From: MGBC102946 sp022793145
GTDB taxonomy: Bacteria; Bacillota_I; Bacilli_A; RF39; UBA660
Length of the DNA: 33,404 bases
Direction of reading: 5' to 3'
NCBI GenBank assembly: GCA_947426265.1
Contig: CANEDJ010000013.1
Location: 1 to 33,404 of the forward strand
Shown in pieces: positions 9,411 through 16,776 of the stretch. The position numbers and the translations under genes are program-made. A model generated the notes under the pieces. That model was given only the letters and a program-made list of their open reading frames with translations, was not told where the DNA came from and ran no database searches. Each line of letters opens with the position of its first letter. Position 1 is the stretch's first letter.

Positions 9411-10292
9411 TTATGATTGATTTTTTTTCATCATTGCTACAATATCTTTTGCAATCTTATTAGAGTTTAAAAAGCTTGCTTCTACAATTCTTTTGGTTTC
9501 TGGTACATCTTCAAGTTCTACTGTGGATAGTTTTTCCTCTTCTATATATTCTTTTGAATAGACGCCAATACCAGCTCCACTTTTTATGAGCTCTAAAATG
9601 TTTCTATCACTTTCACAAATGATAATATGACTAAAAGATGTCATAACCCAAGAGCTATTATTTCTTCCTGTTCGTTTTTTTGTGATAACTGGAATATCTT
9701 TAATTGCGTCAATTTGAACTTTTTTATCAAACTGAAAATAATTTTTATGATACACAAAGGCATAATTTAATTCTTTTAATTTATGGGTTGCTACTTCTTT
9801 TAAAGGAAATCTTCCACTCGTTTTTAAAAGGGCCAAATCAATTTCTTCTTTTTGAAGTTTTTCTACAACATCTTTTTCTGTTGCTACAGAAATAATTTCA
9901 AAGTTTATTTTTGGATATTTTTCTATAATTTTTCTCATAATTGGTGCAATAAAGATGGTAAATAAGGTGCCACTTGTACTAATTTTAAAGGTTTTCAATG
10001 TTTCAAATTTATTCATTCTAAATATTTGAATGATAGCATTTTCAAAATATTCTTTTCCTATTTTGGCTTCTTCATAAAGTAATTTTCCTTCTAATGTTAA
10101 GATAATACCTCTTGTGTTTCGATTAAATAAAGTAACTCCCAAAGTTTGTTCTAAATTTTTCATTGATTGACTAAGAGCTGATTGTGATATTCCCAAAGAA
10201 TATGCAGCTTTTCTAATATTTCCATGGCTTGCTACACTCACAAAATATTTAATAGAATCATAGTTAAAATTTTCTACATTCATTCTTTCCAT
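9411..10292 (-). CDS. LysR-family transcriptional regulator
   Basis: A 293-residue LysR-type regulator. The N-terminal winged helix-turn-helix is clear (FVSVASHGNIRKAAYSLGIS, then QSALSQSMKNLEQTLGVTLF and the wing NRNTRGIILT), followed by a periplasmic-binding-like effector domain from about residue 95 (TSGTLFTIFIAPIMRKIIEKYP). These proteins bind upstream of a target operon and respond to a small molecule. No divergent partner gene is present: neighbours on both sides run on the same strand, so the target is unclear; the kinase-exporter operon directly downstream is one candidate. Length is normal for the family. The ATG at 10292 is used; a longer version would need a TTG at 10310 with no ribosome site. 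Confidence 0.92.
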   Translation of the reverse strand: MERMNVENFNYDSIKYFVSVASHGNIRKAAYSLGISQSALSQSMKNLEQTLGVTLFNRNTRGIILTLEGKLLYEEAKIGKEYFENAIIQIFRMNKFETLKTFKISTSGTLFTIFIAPIMRKIIEKYPKINFEIISVATEKDVVEKLQKEEIDLALLKTSGRFPLKEVATHKLKELNYAFVYHKNYFQFDKKVQIDAIKDIPVITKKRTGRNNSSWVMTSFSHIIICESDRNILELIKSGAGIGVYSKEYIEEEKLSTVELEDVPETKRIVEASFLNSNKIAKDIVAMMKKNQS

Positions 10293-10382
10293 TTTTACTT
10301 CACACTCCAATATGACTTTTTTTCTTATTATTGTATCATAAGAAATTATTTTTTGATATCGTTTCTTTTTGTTTTATATATC

Positions 10383-10407
10383 AAAAAAGCACTACTTAAT
10401 GAGTACT
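10383..10407 (-). terminator. Terminator of the WYL-GyrI-GNAT-DUF3781 operon
   Basis: On the minus strand a 6-bp stem (AGTACT / AGTGCT, one G-T pair) with an 8-nt loop leads into TTTTTT. The stem overlaps the last codons of the DUF3781 gene. Confidence 0.55.
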
Positions 10408-10653
10408 TTTTACGATATGAGCTGTAATAATTGTATAGCTATGGAAATGGATTGTAATTCTTATGTTATCTATTTCACAGTACCAATTTTTCCCTTGTTT
10501 ATAAATATAACTTTTATTATTTTTAATCATTTGCTTGCAATAACAAACTGCATCTTCTTTTAGATTTAGATTTTTTTCTATTCTCAGTTTCCCCATTTCT
10601 GTTGTATGAAGTTTTTCAATATTTTGCAATAATATATTCTTATCATTTTTCAT
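10396..10653 (-). CDS. DUF3781 family protein
   Basis: An 85-residue protein that matches the DUF3781 pattern as I remember it: LHTTEMGKLRIEKNL near the N-terminus, then CYCKQMI, KQGKNWYCEIDN and a C-terminal IHFHSYTIITAH. The function of the family is unknown; it is small, cytoplasmic and has no transmembrane segment. It is the last gene of a minus-strand operon; its start overlaps the end of the GNAT gene by 11 bp, which implies translational coupling. The family often travels with small-molecule-binding and acetyltransferase genes in Firmicutes, as here. Confidence 0.8.
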   Translation of the reverse strand: MKNDKNILLQNIEKLHTTEMGKLRIEKNLNLKEDAVCYCKQMIKNNKSYIYKQGKNWYCEIDNIRITIHFHSYTIITAHIVKSTH

Positions 10654-11395
10654 GGTTTATCAATTTTTCAAAAGAGTTGGCATTTAATATTGTATTTGAT
10701 ACAAATTTTCCTTTATAAAAATTAGCCCAATTTTGAAAGACACAAGGAGTTTCTTTTGCTTTTTCTAAAGTGTCTATTTTTACAAAATGGATAGGAACAT
10801 GGTTTTCTTTTGAATACTCTGTTAATTCTTTTATTTCATATTCTACATAGGGACATCCTGGACTATAATAAATTGTGAACATATCTTCTTCTATTTTCAT
10901 TTGTTTTGCTGAAGCGTTAAATTTTGGCGTTTCTTCGTTATTAAAGGAGAGCGCTAATAATTCATAATCCTCTATTTCATCTACTACTTGAAAACCATAG
11001 TGAAGATAAAACTTTTTTTCTCCAATAAATGGTTTTTTCTTTTTTGAAGTTAAAGTACAGATACCACTCATTCCTTTTTCTTTGGAATCTTCAATTGCAT
11101 ATTCTAATAATTCTTTTGCAATTCCTTTTCCTTTAAAACTTCCTGCCACCCATAGGCAATAGATATATTGATACTTTTTCCCACTGATTGGTACCCATGC
11201 TGTTTCAATGGGTTCATATTCAATAAATGTTTTTCCTCTGGCATTTAATTTCCTAAATACATGACCATCTTTTAATTTGCTTTTTATCCATTCTTTTTTG
11301 CTATCTACACCATTTTGATGCTTTTTATCTCCTATTGCACAACATAAATGTTCGCTATCGATATTTTCTAGTGTTAAATTGATATATTCATTCAT
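10643..11395 (-). CDS. GNAT acetyltransferase with C-terminal YoaP domain
   Basis: A 250-residue protein. Residues ~1-150 are a GNAT acetyltransferase; the acetyl-CoA pyrophosphate loop is visible as VAGSFKGKGIAKELLEYAI, with YLHYGFQVVDEIEDYELLAL closing the fold. The C-terminal ~90 residues (FTIYYSPGCPYVEYEIKELTEYS onward) match the YoaP-type domain, with a thioredoxin-like CPY near its start. The protein should acetylate a small molecule or peptide; the substrate is unknown. Its start codon overlaps the GyrI-like gene stop as ATGA, and its end overlaps DUF3781, so all three are co-translated. The upstream GyrI-like protein may sense the same kind of small molecule. Confidence 0.88.
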   Translation of the reverse strand: MNEYINLTLENIDSEHLCCAIGDKKHQNGVDSKKEWIKSKLKDGHVFRKLNARGKTFIEYEPIETAWVPISGKKYQYIYCLWVAGSFKGKGIAKELLEYAIEDSKEKGMSGICTLTSKKKKPFIGEKKFYLHYGFQVVDEIEDYELLALSFNNEETPKFNASAKQMKIEEDMFTIYYSPGCPYVEYEIKELTEYSKENHVPIHFVKIDTLEKAKETPCVFQNWANFYKGKFVSNTILNANSFEKLINHEK

Positions 11396-12039
11396 TTTAT
11401 TTCCGCCTTTATTTTCCTAATTGGATGTCTAATAACCGTTCTTAATTTATTTGAAGCACATTTTCTTGGGTCGCTTAAATATATTTCATGATGAAATCTT
11501 TTCTCTGTGATATCTAATTCATAACCTTGTTCTATCATCAATTGATGCATCAATTCTAATGTTTTGGGTTCTTCATCATAGGAACCAATATGCATGCACT
11601 GAACACAAGTTCCCTCTTCATAAGTAAAAAATTCCACTTTACTATAGTCTTGTTTCTTTTTCTTTGTTGCTTCTTTGATAGCCCAGTCAAAATCTTCTTT
11701 TGTTACAAAGTCTGGCAATCGTATCATGGAAATAAAATGAAATGTTTCTTTTTTCTGATAATCTATAGTGTTACTTCCCTCTTGCCACCAAAGTCCTTCT
11801 AATGGAGGCACAACATAGTTGAAAAAGCCTTTTATTTGGTGGGCTCCTTTGTAGCTCATTTTAATGGTAAAGGCAATTCCATATAATAGTCCAATCGACT
11901 TTTTATAGTCTCCATTTTCTTCATTTGGATTCCCTTTTCCTTTTACTATAATGTAATTCATTTTTGGGATTTCTATAATACTTGGGACATTTTTTGGCAT
12001 ATAAAATTCTTTATATTCTTTTTTATAATCAAAAGCCAT
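11392..12039 (-). CDS. GyrI-like small-molecule-binding protein
   Basis: A 215-residue stand-alone GyrI-like (SOUL/AraC effector-type) protein. Family features include the opening FDYKKEYKEFYMPKN, MNYIIVKGKGNPNE, YVVPPLEGLWWQE and YEEGTCVQCMHIGSYDEEP, followed by the C-terminal HHEIYLSDPRKCASNKLRTVIRHPI. Related proteins bind drugs or hydrolyse cyclopropanoid compounds; which applies here is not known. The start at 12039 has AAAGGAAG upstream. It is the first gene after the WYL regulator, separated by 66 bp that contain a large palindrome and a -10 like TATAAT, so it can be expressed from its own regulated promoter as well as by read-through. Confidence 0.88.
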   Translation of the reverse strand: MAFDYKKEYKEFYMPKNVPSIIEIPKMNYIIVKGKGNPNEENGDYKKSIGLLYGIAFTIKMSYKGAHQIKGFFNYVVPPLEGLWWQEGSNTIDYQKKETFHFISMIRLPDFVTKEDFDWAIKEATKKKKQDYSKVEFFTYEEGTCVQCMHIGSYDEEPKTLELMHQLMIEQGYELDITEKRFHHEIYLSDPRKCASNKLRTVIRHPIRKIKAEIK

Positions 12040-12083
12040 AATATCTTCCTTTCTGTTTTTCTAACAATTATTATACTTAGTTA

Positions 12084-12107
12084 AATATGACAACTAATTG
12101 TCATATT
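12084..12107. promoter_or_regulatory. Palindromic operator between WYL regulator and GyrI-like gene
   Basis: A perfect inverted repeat with 10-bp arms (AATATGACAA / TTGTCATATT) and a 4-bp centre. It covers the stop codon of the WYL regulator and lies just upstream of a TATAAT (minus strand) that precedes the GyrI-like gene, so it overlaps the expected -35 region. A binding site for the WYL regulator is the simplest reading; there is no T-run, so it is not a normal terminator. Confidence 0.65.
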
Positions 12108-12999
12108 AAGAATATTGTTCGAGGCTTTTTCTTAATCGTTCTATGATTTCTTTTTTTACTTCTTTTGGTTCTAGTACTTTTATATGTTCTCCAAAGGAAA
12201 GAATATATCCATAAATCCAATCATTGTATGGAAATTCTACAGATACTAAGAAATCACCATTTTCTTTCTTTTGAATAGCTGTTTCCTCAAATTCGTCATA
12301 TACTCTATATGCTAAAGTTTTATCAATTTGTAAAATCAATGTTATCATTTTGGGCGGAGCATCATGCAATTCGATTTTCATATCTATGGTCCTATCGAAT
12401 GTTTCTTCTAATATCATCAATTCTTTTATTCTCATAATTTTAAAGAATCGGTAATCATTTTTATCGACATCAAAACCACATAAATACCAAGAGTTATATT
12501 TAAAGCAAAGCTTTAAGGGTTCTACTTTTCTTTTGGTACAAGTTCCATAAGAGCTAAAATAAGAGAAAGTAATTACAGATTTATAGATAATCGCTTTTTT
12601 TATTATTTCAAAACTTTCCTGATGTGTTTTAGAATTACTCCAAATAGAAAAGTCTACATCAAACCATTCTTCTTCTGTTTTGATAAATAGATGCTTCATT
12701 TTTTCATAGGTATCGTTATTCATGACGTGTAGCTTATTCATGCCCTGTAAGGAAAATAGAATTTGGTTCTGTTCTTCTTCCGTTAATAAAGCTTTATCAA
12801 ATTTATAGTTTTCTAATAGATGAATGCCACCATTTTTTCCTTTGCTCATATAAATTGGAATATGAAATTCGCTTAACACTTCAATATCTCTATAAATTGT
12901 TCTAGTAGATACTTCAAAATATTCTGATAATTCTTTGGCAGTTATGGTATTGTTAGAAAGTAGTAAATATAATATTCCAAATAAACGATTATTTTTCAT
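12106..12999 (-). CDS. YafY-type HTH/WYL transcriptional regulator
   Basis: A 297-residue regulator with an N-terminal HTH_11-type helix-turn-helix (ITAKELSEYFEVSTRTIYRDIEVL, residues ~18-42), a WYL domain from about residue 130 (KSVITFSYFSSYG, KLCFKYNSWYLCGFD, MRIKELMILEETF) and a C-terminal WCX-like extension ending in EVKKEIIERLRKSLEQYS. WYL domains bind ligands or nucleic acid and control the helix-turn-helix. Length is typical. It is the promoter-proximal gene of the GyrI/GNAT/DUF3781 cluster; the palindrome at its 3' end is a probable operator, giving a local feedback circuit. Confidence 0.92.
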   Translation of the reverse strand: MKNNRLFGILYLLLSNNTITAKELSEYFEVSTRTIYRDIEVLSEFHIPIYMSKGKNGGIHLLENYKFDKALLTEEEQNQILFSLQGMNKLHVMNNDTYEKMKHLFIKTEEEWFDVDFSIWSNSKTHQESFEIIKKAIIYKSVITFSYFSSYGTCTKRKVEPLKLCFKYNSWYLCGFDVDKNDYRFFKIMRIKELMILEETFDRTIDMKIELHDAPPKMITLILQIDKTLAYRVYDEFEETAIQKKENGDFLVSVEFPYNDWIYGYILSFGEHIKVLEPKEVKKEIIERLRKSLEQYS

Positions 13000-13050
13000 G
13001 CTATCACCATATTCATTATATCATCAAATGTTAAATTTCTTCTAGTCAGT

Positions 13051-13079
13051 AAAAAAGCAGATACTTTTTCTATATCTGC
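13051..13079 (-). terminator. Terminator of the zinc-ribbon / HExxH gene pair
   Basis: On the minus strand a 7-bp stem (GCAGATA / TATCTGC) with a 9-nt loop is followed by TTTTTTAC. It lies 32 bp beyond the stop codon of the broken HExxH gene, which supports that codon as the gene's original end. Confidence 0.8.
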
Positions 13080-13110
13080 TTCTATTAAAAATCAATTTAT
13101 AATTGTTTTC

Positions 13111-13453
13111 CTATTTTTTTAAATATCTTTTTTCTGCATCACAAGCTTTTTGTTCACTTTCTTCAGTATGCCATTCATAGGTTCTACCTAAATAAGAATA
13201 AACTTCATAAGCATGTGTATATTCGTGAATGTTAACACATAAAGATTTCACAAATAACCATTCTAATATCTATTAAAATTCCATTTTCTCCTATCATTGG
13301 AAATACTCCCCATTCAAAATCTTCAACTGATAGTGGTAATCTTTTGATTTTTCCTTTCATAAAGGTAAAAAACTCTTGGTTTTTAATTCCTTCTTCTTCT
13401 AAAACGGCATTTAATTCTTTTTGCCCATCTTTTATATTTGTTTTGTCTAGCAT
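13111..13453 (-). pseudogene. Broken HExxH protein gene (frameshift near 13252)
   Basis: Two adjacent minus-strand frames form one gene. The first, from the ATG at 13453, reads MLDKTNIKDGQKELNAVLEE and on to GENGILIDIRMV, then runs out at 13232. The second frame (from about 13251 to the stop at 13111) reads KSLCVNIHEYTHAYEVYSYL and ends EKRYLKK. HEYTH is an HExxH metal-binding motif, so the intact protein may have been a small zinc-dependent hydrolase-like protein of unknown family. The step from IDIRMV to KSLCV needs a +1 shift and may also have lost a few residues. The start lies 4 bp after the zinc-ribbon gene stop, so the genes were coupled. A proper terminator follows. A sequencing error is possible, but no long homopolymer lies at the joint. 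Confidence 0.75.
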
Positions 13454-13457
13454 ATTC

Positions 13458-13790
13458 CTATTTTTCTGTACAATGACATTCTGGATTGGTGCAAGTACAA
13501 TTTGGATTATATCCACTAGCACATTCCTCTGTACAAGTACATTTCCATCTTTTTAAAGTAGGGAACAGTTTTTCACAGTATTTTTTCATTTTTTCATTGG
13601 TCATTCCTGCTTGTTCTCCATATTTTGAACACATAAGAATATATTCTTCCATTGAAACTTTATCTATAAATTCCCCTTTTTCAAAACAAAATTTACAGTA
13701 ATTTATATTGATACTTCCATCTTTATTTCTACCCAATTGTTCCTTTGATTCTATAGGCATTCCACAACTTTGACATATTTTATGCTCCAT
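13458..13790 (-). CDS. Zinc-ribbon protein (Zn_ribbon_2-like)
   Basis: A 110-residue protein whose N-terminus, ICQSCGMPIES, with a later NYCKFCFEKGEFID, is the signature of the putative zinc-ribbon family PF12674: two CxxC pairs for one zinc ion. Unusually, the C-terminus adds a second Cys-rich tail (KCTCTEECASGYNPNCTCTN, then PECHCTEK) with eight more cysteines, metallothionein-like in density. Function is unknown; binding of zinc or other metals is inferred. AAGGAAG lies upstream of the ATG at 13790. It is followed at once by the broken HExxH gene and preceded by the His-rich secreted protein, so this small block has a metal-binding theme. Confidence 0.82.
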   Translation of the reverse strand: MEHKICQSCGMPIESKEQLGRNKDGSININYCKFCFEKGEFIDKVSMEEYILMCSKYGEQAGMTNEKMKKYCEKLFPTLKRWKCTCTEECASGYNPNCTCTNPECHCTEK

Positions 13791-13824
13791 TTTATTTCTT
13801 CCTTTACTGTTTGGTTTTTACAAA

Positions 13825-14154
13825 TTAACGACAATTTTGATGTCTATTATGCCCTCCATTATGATGTCCTCCACCATGGTATTGATATCCATTAGATTGA
13901 TACCCCTGATGATTTGTTTGATTACAGTCTGGATAATTGCAATTAGAGTGGTACTCTGTGTGATTTGTTTGATTGCAATTTGGATAGTTACAATTCGCAT
14001 GATATTCTTCATGATGATAAGTGTTATTATAAACTTCTCCTTGTTCTACACTTGCATTTTCTACTCTTCTAGGACAATCTTGTATATATGCATATACTCT
14101 TTCTGCTCCAAAAATAAGAGAAAGAGCTCCTACTACAAATAAAATCTTTTTCAT
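13825..14154 (-). CDS. Secreted His/Asn/Cys-rich repeat protein
   Basis: A 109-residue protein that starts with a signal peptide (MKKILFVVGALSLIFG up to ERVYA). The mature part carries two near-identical 16-residue units, EYHANCNYPNCNQTNH and EYHSNCNYPDCNQTNH, and then a Gly/His-rich tail (YHGGGHHNGGHNRHQNC). Each unit offers His and Cys ligands, so extracytoplasmic binding of zinc, copper or nickel is likely; no known family is recognised. The start is the ATG at 14154, with GGAGG upstream; an in-frame ATG at 14172 lacks a site and would spoil the signal peptide. It lies 34 bp upstream of the zinc-ribbon gene on the same strand, probably in the same transcript. Confidence 0.8.
   Translation of the reverse strand: MKKILFVVGALSLIFGAERVYAYIQDCPRRVENASVEQGEVYNNTYHHEEYHANCNYPNCNQTNHTEYHSNCNYPDCNQTNHQGYQSNGYQYHGGGHHNGGHNRHQNCR
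13909..14007. repeat. Two 48-bp coding repeats in the His/Cys-rich protein
   Basis: The units lie at 13909-13956 and 13960-14007, with a period of 51 bp. They encode 16-residue copies that differ at two residues only (A/S and N/D), which suggests recent duplication or conversion. Confidence 0.8.
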
Positions 14155-14237
14155 ATTCTCCCTCCAATTCATTTAACTACTAATAGTATATCATATTATG
14201 AAAAATGTTTGCATAGTATAAAGCTATTATTTTCAAA

Positions 14238-14876
14238 TTAACATAAAAATTCTTCTACACATTTTTGAATTTTATCCAATTCATATCCATAAGCTTGACA
14301 GGTCTTCCAACCATATTCTTTGGCCATTAGAATATTATTCGTGTCATCATCAATCAACAATATATTTTCAGGTAAAATATTTAAATCTTTTAATACATAT
14401 TCATAAACTCTCTTATCTGGTTTTCTTAAACCTATCTCAAAAGATAAATAAACATAATCAAATTTACTCAAATCATATTGCATGTCAATTCTTTTTTTAT
14501 CAAAGGGAGTTAAATTGGATAGAATTGCGATTTTACACTTTTCTTTTAATGAGTGAGCATAGGCAACCACATCTTTATAATATTTCACAACTGATAATTC
14601 TTCTTCATATGCTCTTTTAAATTCATCAAATGGAATCTCAATTCCCATATTTTGTTGAACTAAATTTACCCAATCTTTGATATCTTCTATATTGTTAGAA
14701 GCACCTATTGCAATTCCTTTTGATGTTTTGTCTGTCCATCTATCTAATATTTCTTTATCCGTTAATGAACCATTAAAACGTTTAATTACTCTTACCTTTG
14801 CTTCTTTTAAGTCTTGCCAATCATTCTCATGGCTTTCTACAATTCCACCCCAATCAAAAATAATTACTTTATTCAT
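14238..14876 (-). CDS. HAD-superfamily hydrolase (subfamily IA)
   Basis: A 212-residue haloacid dehalogenase-like hydrolase. Motif I is IIFDWGGIVE (nucleophile Asp; the usual second Asp is replaced by Gly, as in several IA members), motif II is AILSNLTP (Ser), motif III is RKPDKRVYEYV (Lys) and motif IV is LLIDDD. The helical cap lies between residues ~20 and 95. It should be a cytoplasmic phosphatase or dehalogenase; the substrate cannot be told from sequence. The loss of the general acid/base Asp in motif I hints at dehalogenase-like or weak phosphatase activity. AAGGAG lies upstream of the chosen ATG. It appears monocistronic. Confidence 0.9.
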   Translation of the reverse strand: MNKVIIFDWGGIVESHENDWQDLKEAKVRVIKRFNGSLTDKEILDRWTDKTSKGIAIGASNNIEDIKDWVNLVQQNMGIEIPFDEFKRAYEEELSVVKYYKDVVAYAHSLKEKCKIAILSNLTPFDKKRIDMQYDLSKFDYVYLSFEIGLRKPDKRVYEYVLKDLNILPENILLIDDDTNNILMAKEYGWKTCQAYGYELDKIQKCVEEFLC

Positions 14877-15013
14877 ACAATCTATCTCCTTATATAAAAA
14901 CATTATACTATTTCATAATATAAAATTGCAATCAATGAAATAAAAAAGTGAAGCTTTATAGCTTTCTTTACAAGATTATCAACTTTCGTTTTTCATGATA
15001 TAAATAATCTACA

Positions 15014-15463
15014 TTACTTTTTATCTTTCCACTCCTGATAAAGAATATCTTTTAAAACTAACATACTATCCAATTCATTATATCCGTAAACTGTTTTTAA
15101 CTCTTCTAACATTTCTCTAATTTGACTGGCATATTTTTTTATATCAACATTTTTTTGATATGATACAAGTATAGGATACTTTTTCCCCCATATATTCGTC
15201 CAATTAATTTTTGCTTCTGTCTTTTCATTTGTATTTTTTATTATTTGTTCAATTTCCTTTACATCTTCATCAAATTCTATTAATTCATCTAATGAAAGAT
15301 GATATAGTTTTGCCAATTTCTTTGATTGATAAATATCAGGAATTGTTTCATCTGTCTCCCATTTTGAAATGGTTTGTCTACTTACACCTAATTTTTCGGC
15401 AACGGTTTCTTGCGATAACCCCACTTTTTTTCTTGCTTGAAATAAATTATTTCCAAAACTCAT
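15014..15463 (-). CDS. XRE-family helix-turn-helix regulator
   Basis: A 149-residue protein with an N-terminal Cro/C1-type domain (LFQARKKVGLSQETVAEKLG, then VSRQTISKWETDETIPDIYQ; residues ~6-60) and a C-terminal helical region of unknown function. This layout is common for small Firmicute regulators. The ATG at 15463 follows GGAGGTGG, an excellent ribosome site. No paired gene is obvious. A short, AU-rich hairpin with a T-run (minus strand, about 14943-14967) follows the gene and may terminate it. Confidence 0.88.
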   Translation of the reverse strand: MSFGNNLFQARKKVGLSQETVAEKLGVSRQTISKWETDETIPDIYQSKKLAKLYHLSLDELIEFDEDVKEIEQIIKNTNEKTEAKINWTNIWGKKYPILVSYQKNVDIKKYASQIREMLEELKTVYGYNELDSMLVLKDILYQEWKDKK

Positions 15464-15631
15464 TTTATCCACCTCCAAATTCAGTATATAATTTTTATTT
15501 GTTCTTTTCTACCAACCAAACTTTCCAATTGTGCTATTATTGTTAACATTTATCTTTACTTTTATTTGAAGAGATCATCACTAAACAAAGAAGACACTAA
15601 TAATATGAAAGAGATTACAATCATACAAAAC

Positions 15632-15991
15632 TTATTTTTTTTCTTTTTGATAAATCGTTTCACAAGACTTACAAGTAATTTTCATTTCATAACTAGCTAC
15701 TTTTTTCTCTAATATTGTAATTAAAGGCTCACTATCTTTAGGACAACAAAACCTATTTTTGACAACGACTAATTCATCATTAGAAACTTTACCTATCTTA
15801 CTATCTTCAAAATCCAATATCGCACTCCCACAAGTTCCACAATTACATTGATACTTTAATTCTAATCTATCATAAGTAGAATAACACAAATATCCTATAT
15901 TTTCATTACATTTATCACAATACATCCAGCCACCATAATTAGTTGCTAATCTTATATTTTTTAATTCTTTATTTTTTAATATCCTTGCCAT
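15632..15991 (-). CDS. Cys-rich zinc-ribbon-like protein, unknown family
   Basis: A 119-residue protein with several cysteine pairs: MYCDKCNENIGYLC, YQCNCGTCGSA, FCCPKD and TCKSCETIY. They suggest two or three zinc ribbons. No transmembrane segment, no signal peptide, and no family that I recognise. AAAGGAG lies 8 nt before the ATG at 15991, and the frame is bounded by clear intergenic gaps on both sides, so it is a real gene. DNA- or RNA-binding or a structural metal role are possible. Confidence 0.75.
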   Translation of the reverse strand: MARILKNKELKNIRLATNYGGWMYCDKCNENIGYLCYSTYDRLELKYQCNCGTCGSAILDFEDSKIGKVSNDELVVVKNRFCCPKDSEPLITILEKKVASYEMKITCKSCETIYQKEKK

Positions 15992-16083
15992 AACTTTTCT
16001 CCTTTAAAAATGCTTTACAATCTCTTAATTTCAAAATGGTTTATTTTTTAACATATTATATTTTGTTTTTCAACAATATAAAT

Positions 16084-16383
16084 TTAATACTTTTTTACTT
16101 GTTTTGAAATCAATGCCCTACAAGTATTCATTTGAATGCATGCATAAAAATTGTTGGTTACTTCTTTTCCTTTGCCTATTGTTGTTGCATTATTTGCATC
16201 TTCTTCTGTCTCCCAAAGAACAAAGTCAGTCCATATATCTCCTTGTAAATAATGTTCCCAAGAAATAAAGCCTTTGGCTTTTGAAATAATTTCATCATGT
16301 AATTTTTGGGTTAATTCTATAAATTTCTCCTCGCTTACCCCTTTTTTAAGTTTATATGAAAATATCCAAGCTGTTTTATTCAT
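16084..16383 (-). CDS. ABM-like (antibiotic biosynthesis monooxygenase fold) protein
   Basis: A 99-residue protein with the ferredoxin-like alpha/beta pattern of the ABM/dimeric barrel superfamily: TAWIFSYKLKKGVSEEKFIE, then AKGFISWEHYLQGDIWTDFV and LWETEEDANNA. Members act as small oxygenases, heme-degrading enzymes or simple binding proteins; no specific activity can be assigned. The ATG at 16383 follows AAAGGAGG. No linked biosynthetic gene is present. Confidence 0.75.
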   Translation of the reverse strand: MNKTAWIFSYKLKKGVSEEKFIELTQKLHDEIISKAKGFISWEHYLQGDIWTDFVLWETEEDANNATTIGKGKEVTNNFYACIQMNTCRALISKQVKKY

Positions 16384-16776
16384 ATATAAATTCCTCCTTT
16401 TCGATAAGTTACTATTCATACAAATACTTTAAATATTATAACATTTTTAAAATCAAATATAAACTTATTTTAATCTTCTTTAAGTAAAAGCATTTCATCT
16501 TTTTCTATTTATTATAATTTTTAATTTTAATCATATTTATTATTGCTTAAAATAATTTATTTCATATCGTTGATATCTATTTCATACAACATTTTATAAC
16601 TTTTTTTAGATGAAATGATTTTCACTATTTTTATAATATTTTAAATAAATTTACAAAAAAAATTGGAGCCTTATGGCTCCTAGGTACTAACTGGGTTTCA
16701 TAGATATTCAAGTATCAACATAAAGTTTCAAACTTTGGTATCTAATTTTTAAAAGATTATCATAGTGATTGTAATT
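16384..16776. other. AT-rich intergenic region
   Basis: A 393-bp gap that is very AT-rich. It holds the terminator at 16655-16680, a TATAAT-like -10 about 50 bp before the monooxygenase-like gene, and a small hairpin (AAAGTTT / AAACTTT near 16720-16735). No open frame with a ribosome site was seen. Confidence 0.6.
16655..16680 (-). terminator. Terminator of the second ABC transporter gene
   Basis: On the minus strand a 6-bp GC-rich stem (GGAGCC / GGCTCC) with a 4-nt loop is followed by AATTTTTTTTG. It lies about 97 bp after the stop codon at 16777. Confidence 0.85.

Noticed and set aside
10224..10563. Plus-strand open frames of about 65 codons opposite the LysR and DUF3781 genes
   Set aside because: They lack ribosome sites, have hydrophobic low-complexity translations and are antisense to well-supported genes; the same applies to the other short antisense frames in the window.
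13818..14142. Alternative frames over the His/Cys-rich gene
   Set aside because: Their repetitive Ile/Met-rich translations are by-products of the repeats; only the frame with a signal peptide and GGAGG site is convincing.
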